Origin: Candidatus Aalborgicola bjergmarkensis
GTDB lineage: Bacteria > Pseudomonadota > Gammaproteobacteria > Burkholderiales > Burkholderiaceae_C
Direction of reading: 5' to 3'
DNA length: 64,000 nt
Assembly (NCBI GenBank): GCA_016708725.1
Contig: JADJFE010000031.1
Coordinates: forward strand, 191,378-255,377
In this document: positions 25,299 through 34,804 of the stretch, piece by piece
Layout: each line of letters starts with the position of its first letter
How positions within the stretch are numbered: position 1 is the stretch's first letter
Position numbers and translations under genes: made by a program
Notes under the pieces: generated by a model
Told to the model about the DNA's origin: nothing
Seen by the model: the letters and a program-made list of their open reading frames with translations, nothing else
The model's database searches: none

Positions 25299-27947
25299 TC
25301 AGACGGCTTGAATAAGGTACCAACCGGCTTTCAATGGAAACCAAGCCAAGTTCATCAATGATCTGTGTAATGACCGGAGCCAGAATTTTGAGCGAACGTC
25401 CGAAATCGAAACTGGAAAACATCGAATACGGGCTTTCTCCGACGTTGGCATGGCCAAAAATGCATCTACGAGTTCTGCTGCAACACCTCGTTCAAGTAAT
25501 TCTGTGCGCATGAAAGCGCGGTTGAAATTTGCCGGAACTGGCCCGAGATGTTCTTTGAATTGTTCTTCAATCCAGGTTGGACTCAGCGCAGTGATGTTCT
25601 GTTTTCCATCCAAAACCAATAACAATTGGTCTTGTAGCTTGGCAGACTCCCACTGTCCACGCAGGTTAATTTGCGACAGCAAAAATTTCACATGGACTTG
25701 ATAATTTTTGAACTGCTTTGCCAGTTCAGGCAGTACTTCGACTAAACGGGATTTGTCAAAATACATGCTTTCTTTATCTGAGAGACCGGAATAAAAGCCA
25801 TAATATGGACCACCAGCCAAGCACCAATCAGAGTAGAGTCCAACAGGTTTGACTACAGCACGAATCCCTGTGCTGATTGACAGCATGAGATAAGTGTAGA
25901 ACAGATAGTACTGGTCGTACTTGAAAATATATGCACGGCTCAATGTATCCGGGTATCGCTTGGTGAGCATAGCTTTGAGATTGGTAATGACGTCTTTTAA
26001 TAGATCAAACCGCAATACAAACCTGGCACCTACTGATGGCATATCCTCTTCTTCCTCCAGTGTGATGGAGAGCTGTGGTGTGTAGCCAACCAAGCGCAGT
26101 ATAGAAGTTGCCGCTTGTATATAAGTGGCTCTTATTTTCTTGATGGTATGGCGCGTGTAATACATACGCGATTCGTTTCGTCGAGAATCGATGGAGCACA
26201 CCACCCAGGCCAGGCTGATGTCTCCGGTTTGGCGCACAATTTGTGATGGCATCACCAAGGCAACCTTTGTTGGCGTGAATCTGGAGCCAAGGGGACCCAA
26301 GAGGTCGCCGATTTTTTCTGAAAGTGTTCTGGGTTCAATTCCGAAGATGTGATCGTTGAATCGACGTTCCTCATGGTAAAAATTCAGTAGTTGCTGGGCA
26401 AGGCCACAAAGGTCGGGTAGCACAATGAACGAACTGAGCGGGCGAGACAATGCGTGTTGTTCATCTTCAAGTTCTGTCTTGTAATCTGGCTCTATTGCCG
26501 GTAGTCCAAATCCCAGGGCAATGGCTTGCCCTTCTCCGGTTTTCGTTGCAAAGAGAACCGGGTAGTCGTACGTTTCCTGATCGAATTGTGCAAGCTGATG
26601 CGCGGACTCAATCCATTTGATTTTGAGCTCCTTGGCTCGCTCTTGAGTCTGCCCCAGCACCATCATGAATTTCAGCACCAACGCAGCAATTAGTCGGTAG
26701 CGTGCTACCGATTTGTTAGTAGGATTTTGACGAAACTCAGCAATTGCGTTTTCAATCGCGTGCCAGAGTACTTTTTGCTCGCCTCTGCCAAGCTTTTCCC
26801 AACTCCATGAGTACGATTGGGCGGCCATTTCCTGTGCCAGACTCGCAAAGTGCAGCCTTTGGATGGACTTTCGGTACTCATCGGCGTCCACCAGCCGGAA
26901 AATTGGCTCCAGGGTTTCCGTTGGAGCCAACCCAGACAACTCCATTTGCCTGGGAGTATCGTCATCGCCCGAGCCGGTATCGATCCATACCATTTCCCCG
27001 ACTGACTCCGGAAAATCTGCATCTTCGGTCGTGTATCGCGACTTCTCAAATTCAACCCCTTCCGATGCGAAATGGATAAAGCCGGGACGGCGCTCACGCT
27101 TGGCTTTGCTTCCACCACCTCCGCCATGCTGTGGTCGTCTGGGTTTTTTGCCTTTGTGCACGTTCCATGCACCACGAAAGTAGCGCTTCAATGCACTGAG
27201 GTAATTCCCTGCTTTGGCTTGTATATCTAACGGTAAGGATGCTAAATTGCCCCGGAATTTGGCAATATCGACGAAAAACTCTGGTACGGGCAGCTCTGGG
27301 GACAATAATGACAAGAATTGGTCGTACGTTTGCAGACTGAACTCCCTGATTGAGCGGGTTGCAGCACCACTCAACGCCGGTGCTACAGGACGCTCCTTTT
27401 TGCCATCGTAGTTTTCGTAGAAGTTCAGTTCTGCATATTTCCAGCGTGCTTGAACGTAGCTCAACAGAACATGAGTCTGAAGATAGAAAAACCGAAGTGC
27501 TTGCCTATTGTCCGGATCTGGCGGGTAGCTCGGACTTGATTGATGACGATTCCAAAGGGCTGTTACCACCCCATGCCTGTCGACACCCTCACCAAGTAGC
27601 GGATGATCATGCTCGTTTTCAGGCTGATGGTTAAACTGATCTAAGCCGGGAAGCGTTGTTATTGCGTCCGCGTTATCGGCGGCCCAACGGCAAAAGTCAA
27701 TCCATGAAGCAATATACTGCCCCCATTCTGCAACTATCCCCAGTTTGCCAGTTTGAATTACTGCGAGATATTCGGCAATGTTCGCAAAAACTCGCGCATG
27801 CGCAACCAGATGGGGGTGGGCATTAATTAGTCGAAGCAACTGCCGTACCGTATCACTGTCATACCCCACACCCTGAGCTGCTTCCAGCAAGTTTTTATGA
27901 GCCTGACTGGTCAGGGGTTTCTCAAGTGGGTCCTTAGACACAGACAT
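25299..27947 (-). CDS. Large recombinase-like protein, 882 residues, catalytic residues partly lost
   Basis: No clear family. I see a degenerate tyrosine-recombinase pattern in the last third: YTYLMLSISTGIRAVVKPVG resembles box I with an Arg, and FNRAFMRTELLERGVAAELV resembles box II with Asn for His but the Arg kept. The LGH motif and nucleophile Tyr are not found. It may be an inactive paralogue acting as an architectural partner of the downstream recombinase (inference). It also has a Gly-rich basic linker (GGGGGSKAKRERR) near residue 275. Lies 20 nt after the 193-residue gene and 7 nt before the recombinase. Confidence 0.6.
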   Translation of the reverse strand: MSVSKDPLEKPLTSQAHKNLLEAAQGVGYDSDTVRQLLRLINAHPHLVAHARVFANIAEYLAVIQTGKLGIVAEWGQYIASWIDFCRWAADNADAITTLPGLDQFNHQPENEHDHPLLGEGVDRHGVVTALWNRHQSSPSYPPDPDNRQALRFFYLQTHVLLSYVQARWKYAELNFYENYDGKKERPVAPALSGAATRSIREFSLQTYDQFLSLLSPELPVPEFFVDIAKFRGNLASLPLDIQAKAGNYLSALKRYFRGAWNVHKGKKPRRPQHGGGGGSKAKRERRPGFIHFASEGVEFEKSRYTTEDADFPESVGEMVWIDTGSGDDDTPRQMELSGLAPTETLEPIFRLVDADEYRKSIQRLHFASLAQEMAAQSYSWSWEKLGRGEQKVLWHAIENAIAEFRQNPTNKSVARYRLIAALVLKFMMVLGQTQERAKELKIKWIESAHQLAQFDQETYDYPVLFATKTGEGQAIALGFGLPAIEPDYKTELEDEQHALSRPLSSFIVLPDLCGLAQQLLNFYHEERRFNDHIFGIEPRTLSEKIGDLLGPLGSRFTPTKVALVMPSQIVRQTGDISLAWVVCSIDSRRNESRMYYTRHTIKKIRATYIQAATSILRLVGYTPQLSITLEEEEDMPSVGARFVLRFDLLKDVITNLKAMLTKRYPDTLSRAYIFKYDQYYLFYTYLMLSISTGIRAVVKPVGLYSDWCLAGGPYYGFYSGLSDKESMYFDKSRLVEVLPELAKQFKNYQVHVKFLLSQINLRGQWESAKLQDQLLLVLDGKQNITALSPTWIEEQFKEHLGPVPANFNRAFMRTELLERGVAAELVDAFLAMPTSEKARIRCFPVSISDVRSKFWLRSLHRSLMNLAWFPLKAGWYLIQAV

Positions 27948-27967
27948 CAGAATTCTCCAGCAGCGGT

Positions 27968-28549
27968 CTAGGTCGCATCCGGATTCTCCGTACTACTGTT
28001 CACCGCATTTGGTTTTTTTGACTTTTGTAGCGGCTTGAGACTATATCCGGTTCCCCGTGCAAAAGCTTTTGCGCCAGACCCAGTAATGGATGGTATCTGC
28101 AAGTCATTCATAGCTTGCCAGAGTTGCATCAACCGTGCGGCAACATGTGGCCGGGTGCGGAATTCGCTGCACAACCCAAAAAGTTCGGCCGCGACAATTT
28201 GCAGCTTTACCTGCTTTGACAATCGATGCGAATCGAATTGCAGCGTCGGCACAGCATCATCGTCGGCAAAAAGTTGCTGGGCCACACGCCACGTTCTGCC
28301 CGTTCCGATGACATCAAAGCCCTGATCGCGCCGCACGAGAAGCATGGGTGCACACATATAAACCCATTGCGCAGCATCGTTGCTCCACGCTTCAAAATCA
28401 ATTACGGTCTCAAAGTTGAAATCATTCGCTTCAAAGAATTCTCCAATTTCTTTGTCCAGACCCAGAATTTGACGCAGACTAACGTACTTCAAGTTCAGTT
28501 TGAAGTCCGCAATTCTCTTGGTCGAACCGATTGTGGTAGTTGGTTTCAT
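27968..28549 (-). CDS. First gene of the recombinase operon, 193 residues, unknown
   Basis: MKPTTTIGSTKRIADFKLNL begins a mixed alpha/beta protein with no motif I recognise, ending in a basic Lys/Asn-rich tail (LKPLQKSKKPNAVNSS). It leads the operon that encodes the 882- and 1004-residue proteins (20-nt gap). By position it could be an accessory DNA-binding or regulatory factor of the recombination system. A palindromic site lies about 100 nt upstream. Confidence 0.6.
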   Translation of the reverse strand: MKPTTTIGSTKRIADFKLNLKYVSLRQILGLDKEIGEFFEANDFNFETVIDFEAWSNDAAQWVYMCAPMLLVRRDQGFDVIGTGRTWRVAQQLFADDDAVPTLQFDSHRLSKQVKLQIVAAELFGLCSEFRTRPHVAARLMQLWQAMNDLQIPSITGSGAKAFARGTGYSLKPLQKSKKPNAVNSSTENPDAT

Positions 28550-28649
28550 TGCTTCAAAAGTTTGCTCAGCAGGCTTGCACTATCAAACCTGTGAAAAAGC
28601 ACAGTAATCTGCATCATTAGATACGAATGCCTTCATTCTACACTACTTT

Positions 28650-28664
28650 TTTACAGTGTGTAAA
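28650..28664. promoter_or_regulatory. Palindromic operator candidate upstream of the recombinase operon
   Basis: TTTAC-AGTGT-GTAAA is a perfect 5-bp inverted repeat with a 5-bp spacer. It lies in an AT-rich stretch about 100 nt before the start of the 193-residue gene. Could bind a dimeric regulator; no direct evidence. Confidence 0.3.
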
Positions 28665-29348
28665 TATTTCTATTTATGTAGAACATTTTCTTACAAAATT
28701 GCGAATTACTATGTAACTTCAATAAGTTACAAGATATTTATGTCAATTGGTAGTCATGCTTGTTTCAAATTTTGTGGTCGATCAGATGGCAGCTGCCATC
28801 GTCGAATTTCTTTGCGGACCGGAAACTCAACGAAGGTTGGGGACAATTGGCCAAACAGCCAGGCGAGGAAGGATCAAGCCTAAGCCTGATCCTGAGTCTG
28901 CTGCTCGACCATGCCCTCTTGCTTAATCCTCAGCAAAAAGCCTGCCTGGAAAATAAAAAACCTGCGTGGACCGTGGCTAGCCTGAAACGACTCACTCAAG
29001 GCGAAGCGATTTTGGAATGCGTCCGACGTATGCTGACTGCAGACAATCCGGCAGAGCAGTTCGCTGTATTGTCAGAAAAGGTGAAAAGGTGAAGGCGTTG
29101 TCCTCTTTGACTCCGTCCGAGAAGCACATGAGCGGAAGAGACCTGGGCCGACTGGAGCCATCGCCCTCGCTACGAGGGTACGCCAATGCCACGAGCCGCG
29201 GTGGATGAATCTACGCGGGAAAAGTCAAGAACTAAAAACTTGATGGGTGCGGCTCTTTTCGGCCACGGGTTTTCCCTCTCAGATGGATCATTTCAACCTC
29301 AAAATTTGCGACCTGTACGATTGACGTGACCGCTTGACCAAGGCTTCT
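28665..29348. other. Region without a confident gene upstream of the recombinase operon
   Basis: The only notable frame is 28760-29092 on the plus strand (MFQILWSIRWQLPSSNFFAD to AEQFAVLSEKVKR, 110 codons). Its C-terminal half looks protein-like, but I do not recognise it and its N-terminus is doubtful; it could be a remnant. The rest, 29100-29340, shows nothing. Confidence 0.3.
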
Positions 29349-30515
29349 TCATAAAAATTTCACTTGCAAAAGCATCGATTCGAGGTACCCAGTTACATCA
29401 GCAAACTTTTCAATGGTAGCTTTGAAGTTTTTCGGCGACGTTTTCCTGATCAACTCAATGGCAAGCCCACGCAATAATCCCATGACTTGGGCTTGGTTTC
29501 CCGCTTTTGTTTTTACGTTGTCCTCACCGAAGGTGACATCGCGTATCCAGTTATTCGATTCCACCCCCCAATGCCCACGAATGGCCTGTGCCAACTCCTC
29601 GACAACAGGTTTTTCATTCGACGGCGTCAACGCCGTGTTGCTGACATAGTAGGATGTCTCAGAAGTGGTTTTTTGTTTGGCAACCTCAAACGTCTCGCGC
29701 TCCATGACGACAAGTACGGATAGACCGCTGTCTTTCCAGCGCGGGTCAGGATTAAGGGATGTCAGCGCAAAAATCTTAGCGCGGCGCGTGGTAACGCGTC
29801 CATGCGCCTTTTCATGCTCGACCGTATCGGCCAGTGCTGAAGCTTGCGAGTGCAAGGTTTGGCATTGTTGCAAAAAGACTGGCTGGTTTTCTTTGACCTG
29901 CGTGAGGTAAATGCCCCCGGCTTGGTGGACTTGTGTCACAGTGGTGGGGTTGAAGTGGTGAGCATCCAACGACACCTTTTGCCCATCCAGTCCACTGTCT
30001 TTCAATAGCATTCGCACCTCTGGGATTTCGCTGGACTTATCGCCGCACTGCCTAGCCTGTGCCAAAACTTCGCGCGTATCGTGAGCAACCGCCAAGATTA
30101 GATTCTGCTTGTCGCCAGCATCAAGCGTGCCACGCAACGCCTTGCCGTCAACGGCCACCCATCGCTTTTGCCCATCACATTGCAATCTAACGCAGAAGCA
30201 ACGTTCGATTAGCCCGTTTAACGTCACCCAGTCCAATCCGTTCAGCAGACGTGGCAGATGCGCACGCGAAATCGGCTTTCCTCCTTCGATTTGCACCAAC
30301 TTTCCCAGCCAATCCGCACGGGCAACAAGAAAGCGGTGAACACCGGAGAGACTCTGGCGACCAATCAGTGTCGCCAGAACAACCCCCACAATCACAACCG
30401 TCAACGAGTGAACCTTACCTCGATTGTCACGGTGGTCTGGAAGGTCATTTCTCAGCAACTCTACAAAGCTTGTAACCTTTTCATCACAGTGAAGTACATC
30501 GTTCGTTATAGCCAT
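29349..30515 (-). CDS. ISAs1-family transposase
   Basis: 388 residues from the ATG at 30515 (MAITNDVLHCDEKVTSF); two earlier in-frame ATGs are less likely. The family hallmarks are all present: the N-terminal DUF4338-like segment DHRDNRGKVHSLTVVIVGVV, AVDGKALRGTLDAG with the first catalytic Asp, SLDAHHFNPTTVTQV with the second, and the C-terminal IRGHWGVESNNWIRDVTFGED containing the Glu. The frame is intact. I could not define the terminal repeats of the element. Confidence 0.9.
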   Translation of the reverse strand: MAITNDVLHCDEKVTSFVELLRNDLPDHRDNRGKVHSLTVVIVGVVLATLIGRQSLSGVHRFLVARADWLGKLVQIEGGKPISRAHLPRLLNGLDWVTLNGLIERCFCVRLQCDGQKRWVAVDGKALRGTLDAGDKQNLILAVAHDTREVLAQARQCGDKSSEIPEVRMLLKDSGLDGQKVSLDAHHFNPTTVTQVHQAGGIYLTQVKENQPVFLQQCQTLHSQASALADTVEHEKAHGRVTTRRAKIFALTSLNPDPRWKDSGLSVLVVMERETFEVAKQKTTSETSYYVSNTALTPSNEKPVVEELAQAIRGHWGVESNNWIRDVTFGEDNVKTKAGNQAQVMGLLRGLAIELIRKTSPKNFKATIEKFADVTGYLESMLLQVKFL

Positions 30516-30658
30516 TTGGAATCCCATCTGCAAAAATTTTGGCGGGATCTATACCACATTTTTGGCTGCTTTTTTATGAGAAAGCTGTGGGTGTCTATGC
30601 CAGCAAGCAATCGCTGCACAGGGCAAAAACCCCGCGCCACTCACGCCATGAAGTTGCC

Positions 30659-31972
30659 TCAAGGAGTTGCGCCGCTGCTTTGCTGCAGGTGTTGCAGCAG
30701 TTCCATGCTTGGATATCCGTCCGCTGGTAGGCCCAGACTGCGTTGATACTGACGAACGCCTCGCCGTGTGGCCGGTCCCATCATGCCGTCGGGCGTTCCA
30801 CAGTTGAAACCGCGTGTGTTCAGGATCGTTTGCATTGTCAGCAACTGGCTGCGCGTCAAAGTTTGCACGTCTCGCGGCCAGGGGGCCTGTACCGACGGAC
30901 CACCTGCCAGGCGTTGCGCCAGCAGGCTGACAGCCAGTGCATAGCTGGTCGAGTTGTTGTAGCGCAGGATCGTGCGAAAGTTGGGTCCGATCAAGAAGGC
31001 CGGTCCGCGTGCGCTGGACGCCAACCAGATCGAGCTGTCGGCCAGCGCTGGCAGTGGTGTACCGTTCATCGACTGCACACCTTCTCTCGCCCAGGCCGCC
31101 GATGTTTGTCGCACACTGTCATCGGCGCGCGCATAGTCGAATTCCGGCGGCAAGCGCACTTCCGTCCCCCACGGCTGACCGGTCTGCCATCCAGAGCTTG
31201 CCAAAAAGTTCGCCGTTGAAGCCATCACATCGGCCGCACTGCCCCACAAGTCGCGGCGGCCATCGCCATCGGCATCAACCGCATAGGCCAGAAAGTTAGA
31301 GGGCAGGAACTGCGTCTGGCCCATCGCTCCTGCCCACGATCCGATCATCTGCGAACGATCAATGTCACCGTTTTGCAGAATTTTCAAAGCGGCCAGTAAT
31401 TGGCTACGTGCCCACGCCTCGCGTCGGCCCTCGAAACCCAGCGTCGCCAAGGCATCAATGGTCGGAATGTTGCCGAAATTGCTGCCGTAATTGCTCTCAA
31501 TACCCCAGATGGCAATGACAATCTCGGTCGGGATGCCGTAACGGGCAGTTATGGCATCGGCTTTGGCACCCAGTTGTTGCAGCTTTTCCCGGCCACGGGT
31601 GATCCGCTGCGCCGATATCGCGCTATCGAGGTAGTCCCATACCGAGCGGGTGAACTCAGGCTGCGCCCGATCCAACTCAATTACGTTTGGTAAGAAGCGA
31701 ATCGGATCAAAAGCAATGTGCAGCGTATTCTCATTGATGCCTGCCTTGCGGGCGATGGCGCTAAACTCAGTCACCCAGAGCGCAAACTTCTTGCTGTGTT
31801 CGGCTTCGTCAGCGGCAATTTGAGTGGGCTGGACGGCAACAGTTGATGACGCCTTTGTCTTGGGTTCTGCTGTGGACCTACAGCCTACAAGCGTAAAGAT
31901 CGCTAGCAAACCGAGAAAAAGCCAGTGGCGCGTTGCCGAAGGAAAACGGGTTGGCATGTGCGTTTCTGTCAT
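30659..31972 (-). CDS. Lytic murein transglycosylase (MltB type) with peptidoglycan-binding domain
   Basis: 437 residues. It starts with a lipoprotein signal peptide (LLAIFTLVGCRSTAEP, lipobox Cys), so it is predicted to be anchored in the outer membrane facing the periplasm. The SLT_2 domain follows, with the catalytic Glu in IVIAIWGIESNYGSNFG and the conserved GSWAGAMGQTQFLPSNF. A C-terminal PG_binding_1 domain (SQLLTMQTILNTRGFNCGTP, MGPATRRGVRQYQ) completes it. It cleaves MurNAc-GlcNAc bonds to 1,6-anhydro ends. Complete and apparently monocistronic. Confidence 0.9.
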   Translation of the reverse strand: MTETHMPTRFPSATRHWLFLGLLAIFTLVGCRSTAEPKTKASSTVAVQPTQIAADEAEHSKKFALWVTEFSAIARKAGINENTLHIAFDPIRFLPNVIELDRAQPEFTRSVWDYLDSAISAQRITRGREKLQQLGAKADAITARYGIPTEIVIAIWGIESNYGSNFGNIPTIDALATLGFEGRREAWARSQLLAALKILQNGDIDRSQMIGSWAGAMGQTQFLPSNFLAYAVDADGDGRRDLWGSAADVMASTANFLASSGWQTGQPWGTEVRLPPEFDYARADDSVRQTSAAWAREGVQSMNGTPLPALADSSIWLASSARGPAFLIGPNFRTILRYNNSTSYALAVSLLAQRLAGGPSVQAPWPRDVQTLTRSQLLTMQTILNTRGFNCGTPDGMMGPATRRGVRQYQRSLGLPADGYPSMELLQHLQQSSGATP

Positions 31973-32217
31973 CTTCGTTGCTCCATGAAGTCCTGGGCAC
32001 AGCTAAATCCGTTGCCACGTTTGCCAGAATAAACGCCACAGCACTGGTTCGCTTACGAGTTACTCGACTCAGCATTAGCATCAACCCAAAATGGAGGGGT
32101 GCTACCGGCATAGCGAATAAAGGAATTTCGCATGGTTCAATAGATGCCACGATGGGTAAACCCGGTGACCGCCCCTACGGTCATTACCTGCATGATGTAG
32201 CGATGGGAAACTGAGAA

Positions 32218-32664
32218 GTGTCACCAAATTTTAAATCACACCGAACTGTCGTCCTTGATACCAACATAGTTCTTGATGCCTTCGTCTTCAAGGACACAGC
32301 TACGCACGCCTTGCTGGCGGCGCTGAGTTGTGGCAATTTACGTTGGTTGACGACACAAGCTATGCGAGCAGAGCTTGAGCGCGTCTTGAGCTACCCACAG
32401 ATTGTCAAACGGCTGACCTTGCATCAGATACCTGCAAAAGATGTACTGGTGCAGTTTGACGTACATTCCAACATGGTCGACATGGCTGCCAAAGCCTGCG
32501 TTACCTGCAAAGACCCGGACGACCAAAAGTTTATCGACCTGGCAGTGGAACACCGCGCGCAACTCCTCAGCAAGGACAAAGCCGTACTTGATATGACAAA
32601 ACGTCTTCTAGACTTTGGTGTGATTGTGCAAAATGCTATAAAAAATACAGCGCAAGCTTTCTAA
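32218..32664 (+). CDS. PIN-domain putative toxin (COG1569 type)
   Basis: 148 residues starting at a GTG. The PIN acidic residues are visible: VVLDTNIVLDAF (first Asp), MRAELERVLSYP (Glu), CKDPDDQKFIDLAVE and LLSKDKAVLDM (Asp residues). This is the metal-dependent RNase fold of VapC-like toxins. No antitoxin gene is recognisable upstream, so it may be an orphan or pair with a distant partner. The upstream 60 nt hold short unassigned frames. Confidence 0.8.
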   Translation: MSPNFKSHRTVVLDTNIVLDAFVFKDTATHALLAALSCGNLRWLTTQAMRAELERVLSYPQIVKRLTLHQIPAKDVLVQFDVHSNMVDMAAKACVTCKDPDDQKFIDLAVEHRAQLLSKDKAVLDMTKRLLDFGVIVQNAIKNTAQAF

Positions 32665-32729
32665 ATCTGTTTAGCGCGAAGCAAGAAATCTGTTTTGACC
32701 AATTGGCAAATAGAGGACGGAGATGTCAT

Positions 32730-32903
32730 TCAGTCGGTACAAATTGACCGATGTTCCCGATCACCATAGTTCGGTGACATGCCAGTTGTTTCAAAGTCCA
32801 GCACTGCAACTGTCTCGGCGTGTGAAATCTCGCTACCAGGATCGTCGCCTTGTTTGTGTTGAGCGGTGGAGGATTGGAGTTTCTGTACTTTCGTTGTAGC
32901 CAT
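32730..32903 (-). pseudogene. N-terminal remnant of a DEDDh exonuclease (DnaQ-like)
   Basis: 57 codons on the minus strand from an ATG at 32903. After a short basic leader the ExoI motif TVAVLDFETTGMSPNYGDR is perfect (Asp-x-Glu), then the frame leaves the family and stops. The rest of the gene is missing, replaced by unrelated sequence towards the PIN gene. The surrounding 32665-32994 contains nothing else recognisable. Confidence 0.6.
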
Positions 32904-32994
32904 TTAATTTTTTCAGGTATCGCGGTTTTATCCGATTTCAGTATTCACTTGGTATGCCGGAGCTTCAGAAATCGAGCACTTCGCCTCTGCGCGG

Positions 32995-33909
32995 TTAACC
33001 CTTACCGCAACACTTCTTGAATTTTTTACCCGACCCACAGGGGCATGCCTCGTTGCGGCCAATCTTGGGCGTAGCAACCACCGGTACCGCACGACAGCGC
33101 GCACCAACTGATTTCATGATCGGGTAACGGTGTACTATGCGTGCTAGGTAATTCGGGTGACGCTTCTGGTAGGCTGACCACAGCTGATGTAGAAGTTGTG
33201 GTGACATGCTGCCGGGATTGAACTCGAGTTCACCTGACAGATGCACCAATACATCCCCTGCCAATTGCAAGGTTTGTTGCTCAGCCAATTCAAAGCCCAC
33301 GCGGACCTCAGCGCAGGTGCAGTCTGGGAGAACACAGTAGCAATCAAAAGCCTCATAGAGCCGGTCTTCAATCCGATAGAAATCGCGTCTTACATTACAC
33401 ACATCAACCCAAGCCACCATGTCACCCGGTTTCCAGTGATTGATGCTAATTTCAGCGGCCCCGTTCATCAACTGCTCGGGGTCAAGCCCGCCCTTTCCGT
33501 GGTACCAAAGGCGTCCTATTGCATCGAGCACCTCACCGTCGATGCGGTTGGCGATGCTTTCGATGTGTGGATAGGCCGAGACGTCCATCGGGCTTGAGTT
33601 CTCCATCAACGAAACATCGGCAGTATCAATGTCGATGTCAAAGACGATCAGATCATCAAGTTCTTTCGCCACTTTGCGATAGACGGAACCGGATTCCCAG
33701 GCTTGGTGGACGCTGGCCCCACGTTCCAGTAATTTTTCGCGACCCGCATAGGTCGCCATCACCAAGCCAAAGCGGCAGCTGCAGTTACGCGTGGGACAGG
33801 TATGTACCCAAATCCAGGCCGGTGGAGTGCCAGCCAATTCAAATACTCCTGCGTCAGGAGCCATGTGTACCGGCACAGCGGGCAGCGACTCTTTTACTAT
33901 GCGGGACAT
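32995..33909 (-). CDS. SEC-C motif protein of unknown function
   Basis: 304 residues. The start at 33909 (MSRIVKESLPAVPVHMAPDA) is chosen because GAAAGGAA lies just upstream; a longer frame to 34071 lacks support. The C-terminus is a SEC-C zinc-binding motif, GRNEACPCGSGKKFKKCCGK (CxC...CC). An N-terminal CPTRNCSC segment (about residue 37) and a VLPDCTCAEV segment suggest further metal sites. SEC-C motifs occur in SecA and many adaptor-like proteins; the body of this one is not a family I know. Stands alone between the exonuclease remnant and the PEBP gene. Confidence 0.65.
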   Translation of the reverse strand: MSRIVKESLPAVPVHMAPDAGVFELAGTPPAWIWVHTCPTRNCSCRFGLVMATYAGREKLLERGASVHQAWESGSVYRKVAKELDDLIVFDIDIDTADVSLMENSSPMDVSAYPHIESIANRIDGEVLDAIGRLWYHGKGGLDPEQLMNGAAEISINHWKPGDMVAWVDVCNVRRDFYRIEDRLYEAFDCYCVLPDCTCAEVRVGFELAEQQTLQLAGDVLVHLSGELEFNPGSMSPQLLHQLWSAYQKRHPNYLARIVHRYPIMKSVGARCRAVPVVATPKIGRNEACPCGSGKKFKKCCGKG

Positions 33910-34076
33910 GATAATTCCTTTCGAAAGCGGGCTTTTCAGACAACTTGTTGCACCACGCACGACTGTGGGGGCGTTGACACAAAACCGTGGCTCAAGAAGA
34001 CCGTGTCCACCGGAGCGAGGATTGCGACAACGGATAAATTTTGTCGCTGCGAGAAAAATTCTGCGCAGCACTCCTG

Positions 34077-34637
34077 CTATTTCGACCGACCGTATTTCCC
34101 GGTTAGTTTTGCACTAGCAATGGAGTTTGCGTTGATCATGAAACCGGCCAAAGAAGCAGTTGCTCCAGTTGGAATTTCGAGTTTTTCAACCTTGAGTGCA
34201 TGAAGGGAGAAATTGTAGTGATGTGCTTTATCACCAACTGGAGGGCAAGGGCCACCCCAACCTGGACCACCAAAATCGGTACTGATTTGCTGAGCCCCTG
34301 GTGGAAGACCCGCTCCGTCGGGTTTTCCGGCCCCCTTCGGTAGTTCAGTTGTGTTTCCGGGAATGTTGGCAACAACCCAATGCCACCATCCCGCGCCTCC
34401 GGTCGGTGCGTCCGGGTCGTGAACGAGCAGTGCGAAGCTCTTCGTGCCCTTGGGCGCTCCAGACCACTTCAAAGCGGGTGATATGTTTTTACCAGCGCAC
34501 CCAAAGCCGTTGAAAACTTGTTCATCCGCAATGGTGGCACCTGATTTGATGTCATCACTCGTGAGGGTAAATGATTCAGCAAAGGCATTGCCTGCAAGGG
34601 CGAGACTGGCAGTTAGACAAAGGCCAAAAAGATTCAT
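34077..34637 (-). CDS. YbhB/YbcL-family PEBP (Raf-kinase-inhibitor-like) protein, exported
   Basis: 186 residues from the ATG at 34637, beginning with a Sec signal peptide (MNLFGLCLTASLALAGNAFA). Family motifs follow: GFGCAGKNISPALKWSGAPK, SFALLVHDPDAPTGGAGWWH (the DPDAP anion-binding motif), GGPGWGGPCPPVGDKAHHYN. Bacterial members are of unclear function; the anion pocket could bind a phosphorylated or carboxylated ligand. Periplasmic. Complete. Confidence 0.88.
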   Translation of the reverse strand: MNLFGLCLTASLALAGNAFAESFTLTSDDIKSGATIADEQVFNGFGCAGKNISPALKWSGAPKGTKSFALLVHDPDAPTGGAGWWHWVVANIPGNTTELPKGAGKPDGAGLPPGAQQISTDFGGPGWGGPCPPVGDKAHHYNFSLHALKVEKLEIPTGATASLAGFMINANSIASAKLTGKYGRSK

Positions 34638-34804
34638 AGTGGGCTCAGATAAAGTTGATCGATAAGTGATTGTATGGAATAGGCAATCCAATGGCTATTT
34701 CAGATCATCTCGTCTCAACCACCCCAGCCACATCGCCGTGACCATTCACGAAGTTCGACATGTATCCATTCTGGCACCCAGGAGTTCCGGTGCAACTGGC
34801 TATT

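Noticed and set aside
22277..28549. GMT (gamma-mobile-trio) or RIT element
   Set aside because: The number of genes matches, but protein lengths and the presence of a catalytically degenerate large member do not match what I remember of those systems. Left unnamed.
32153..32214. Antitoxin gene upstream of the PIN protein
   Set aside because: The open frame ending at 32214 overlaps the divergent transglycosylase start region and shows no antitoxin-like DNA-binding motif.
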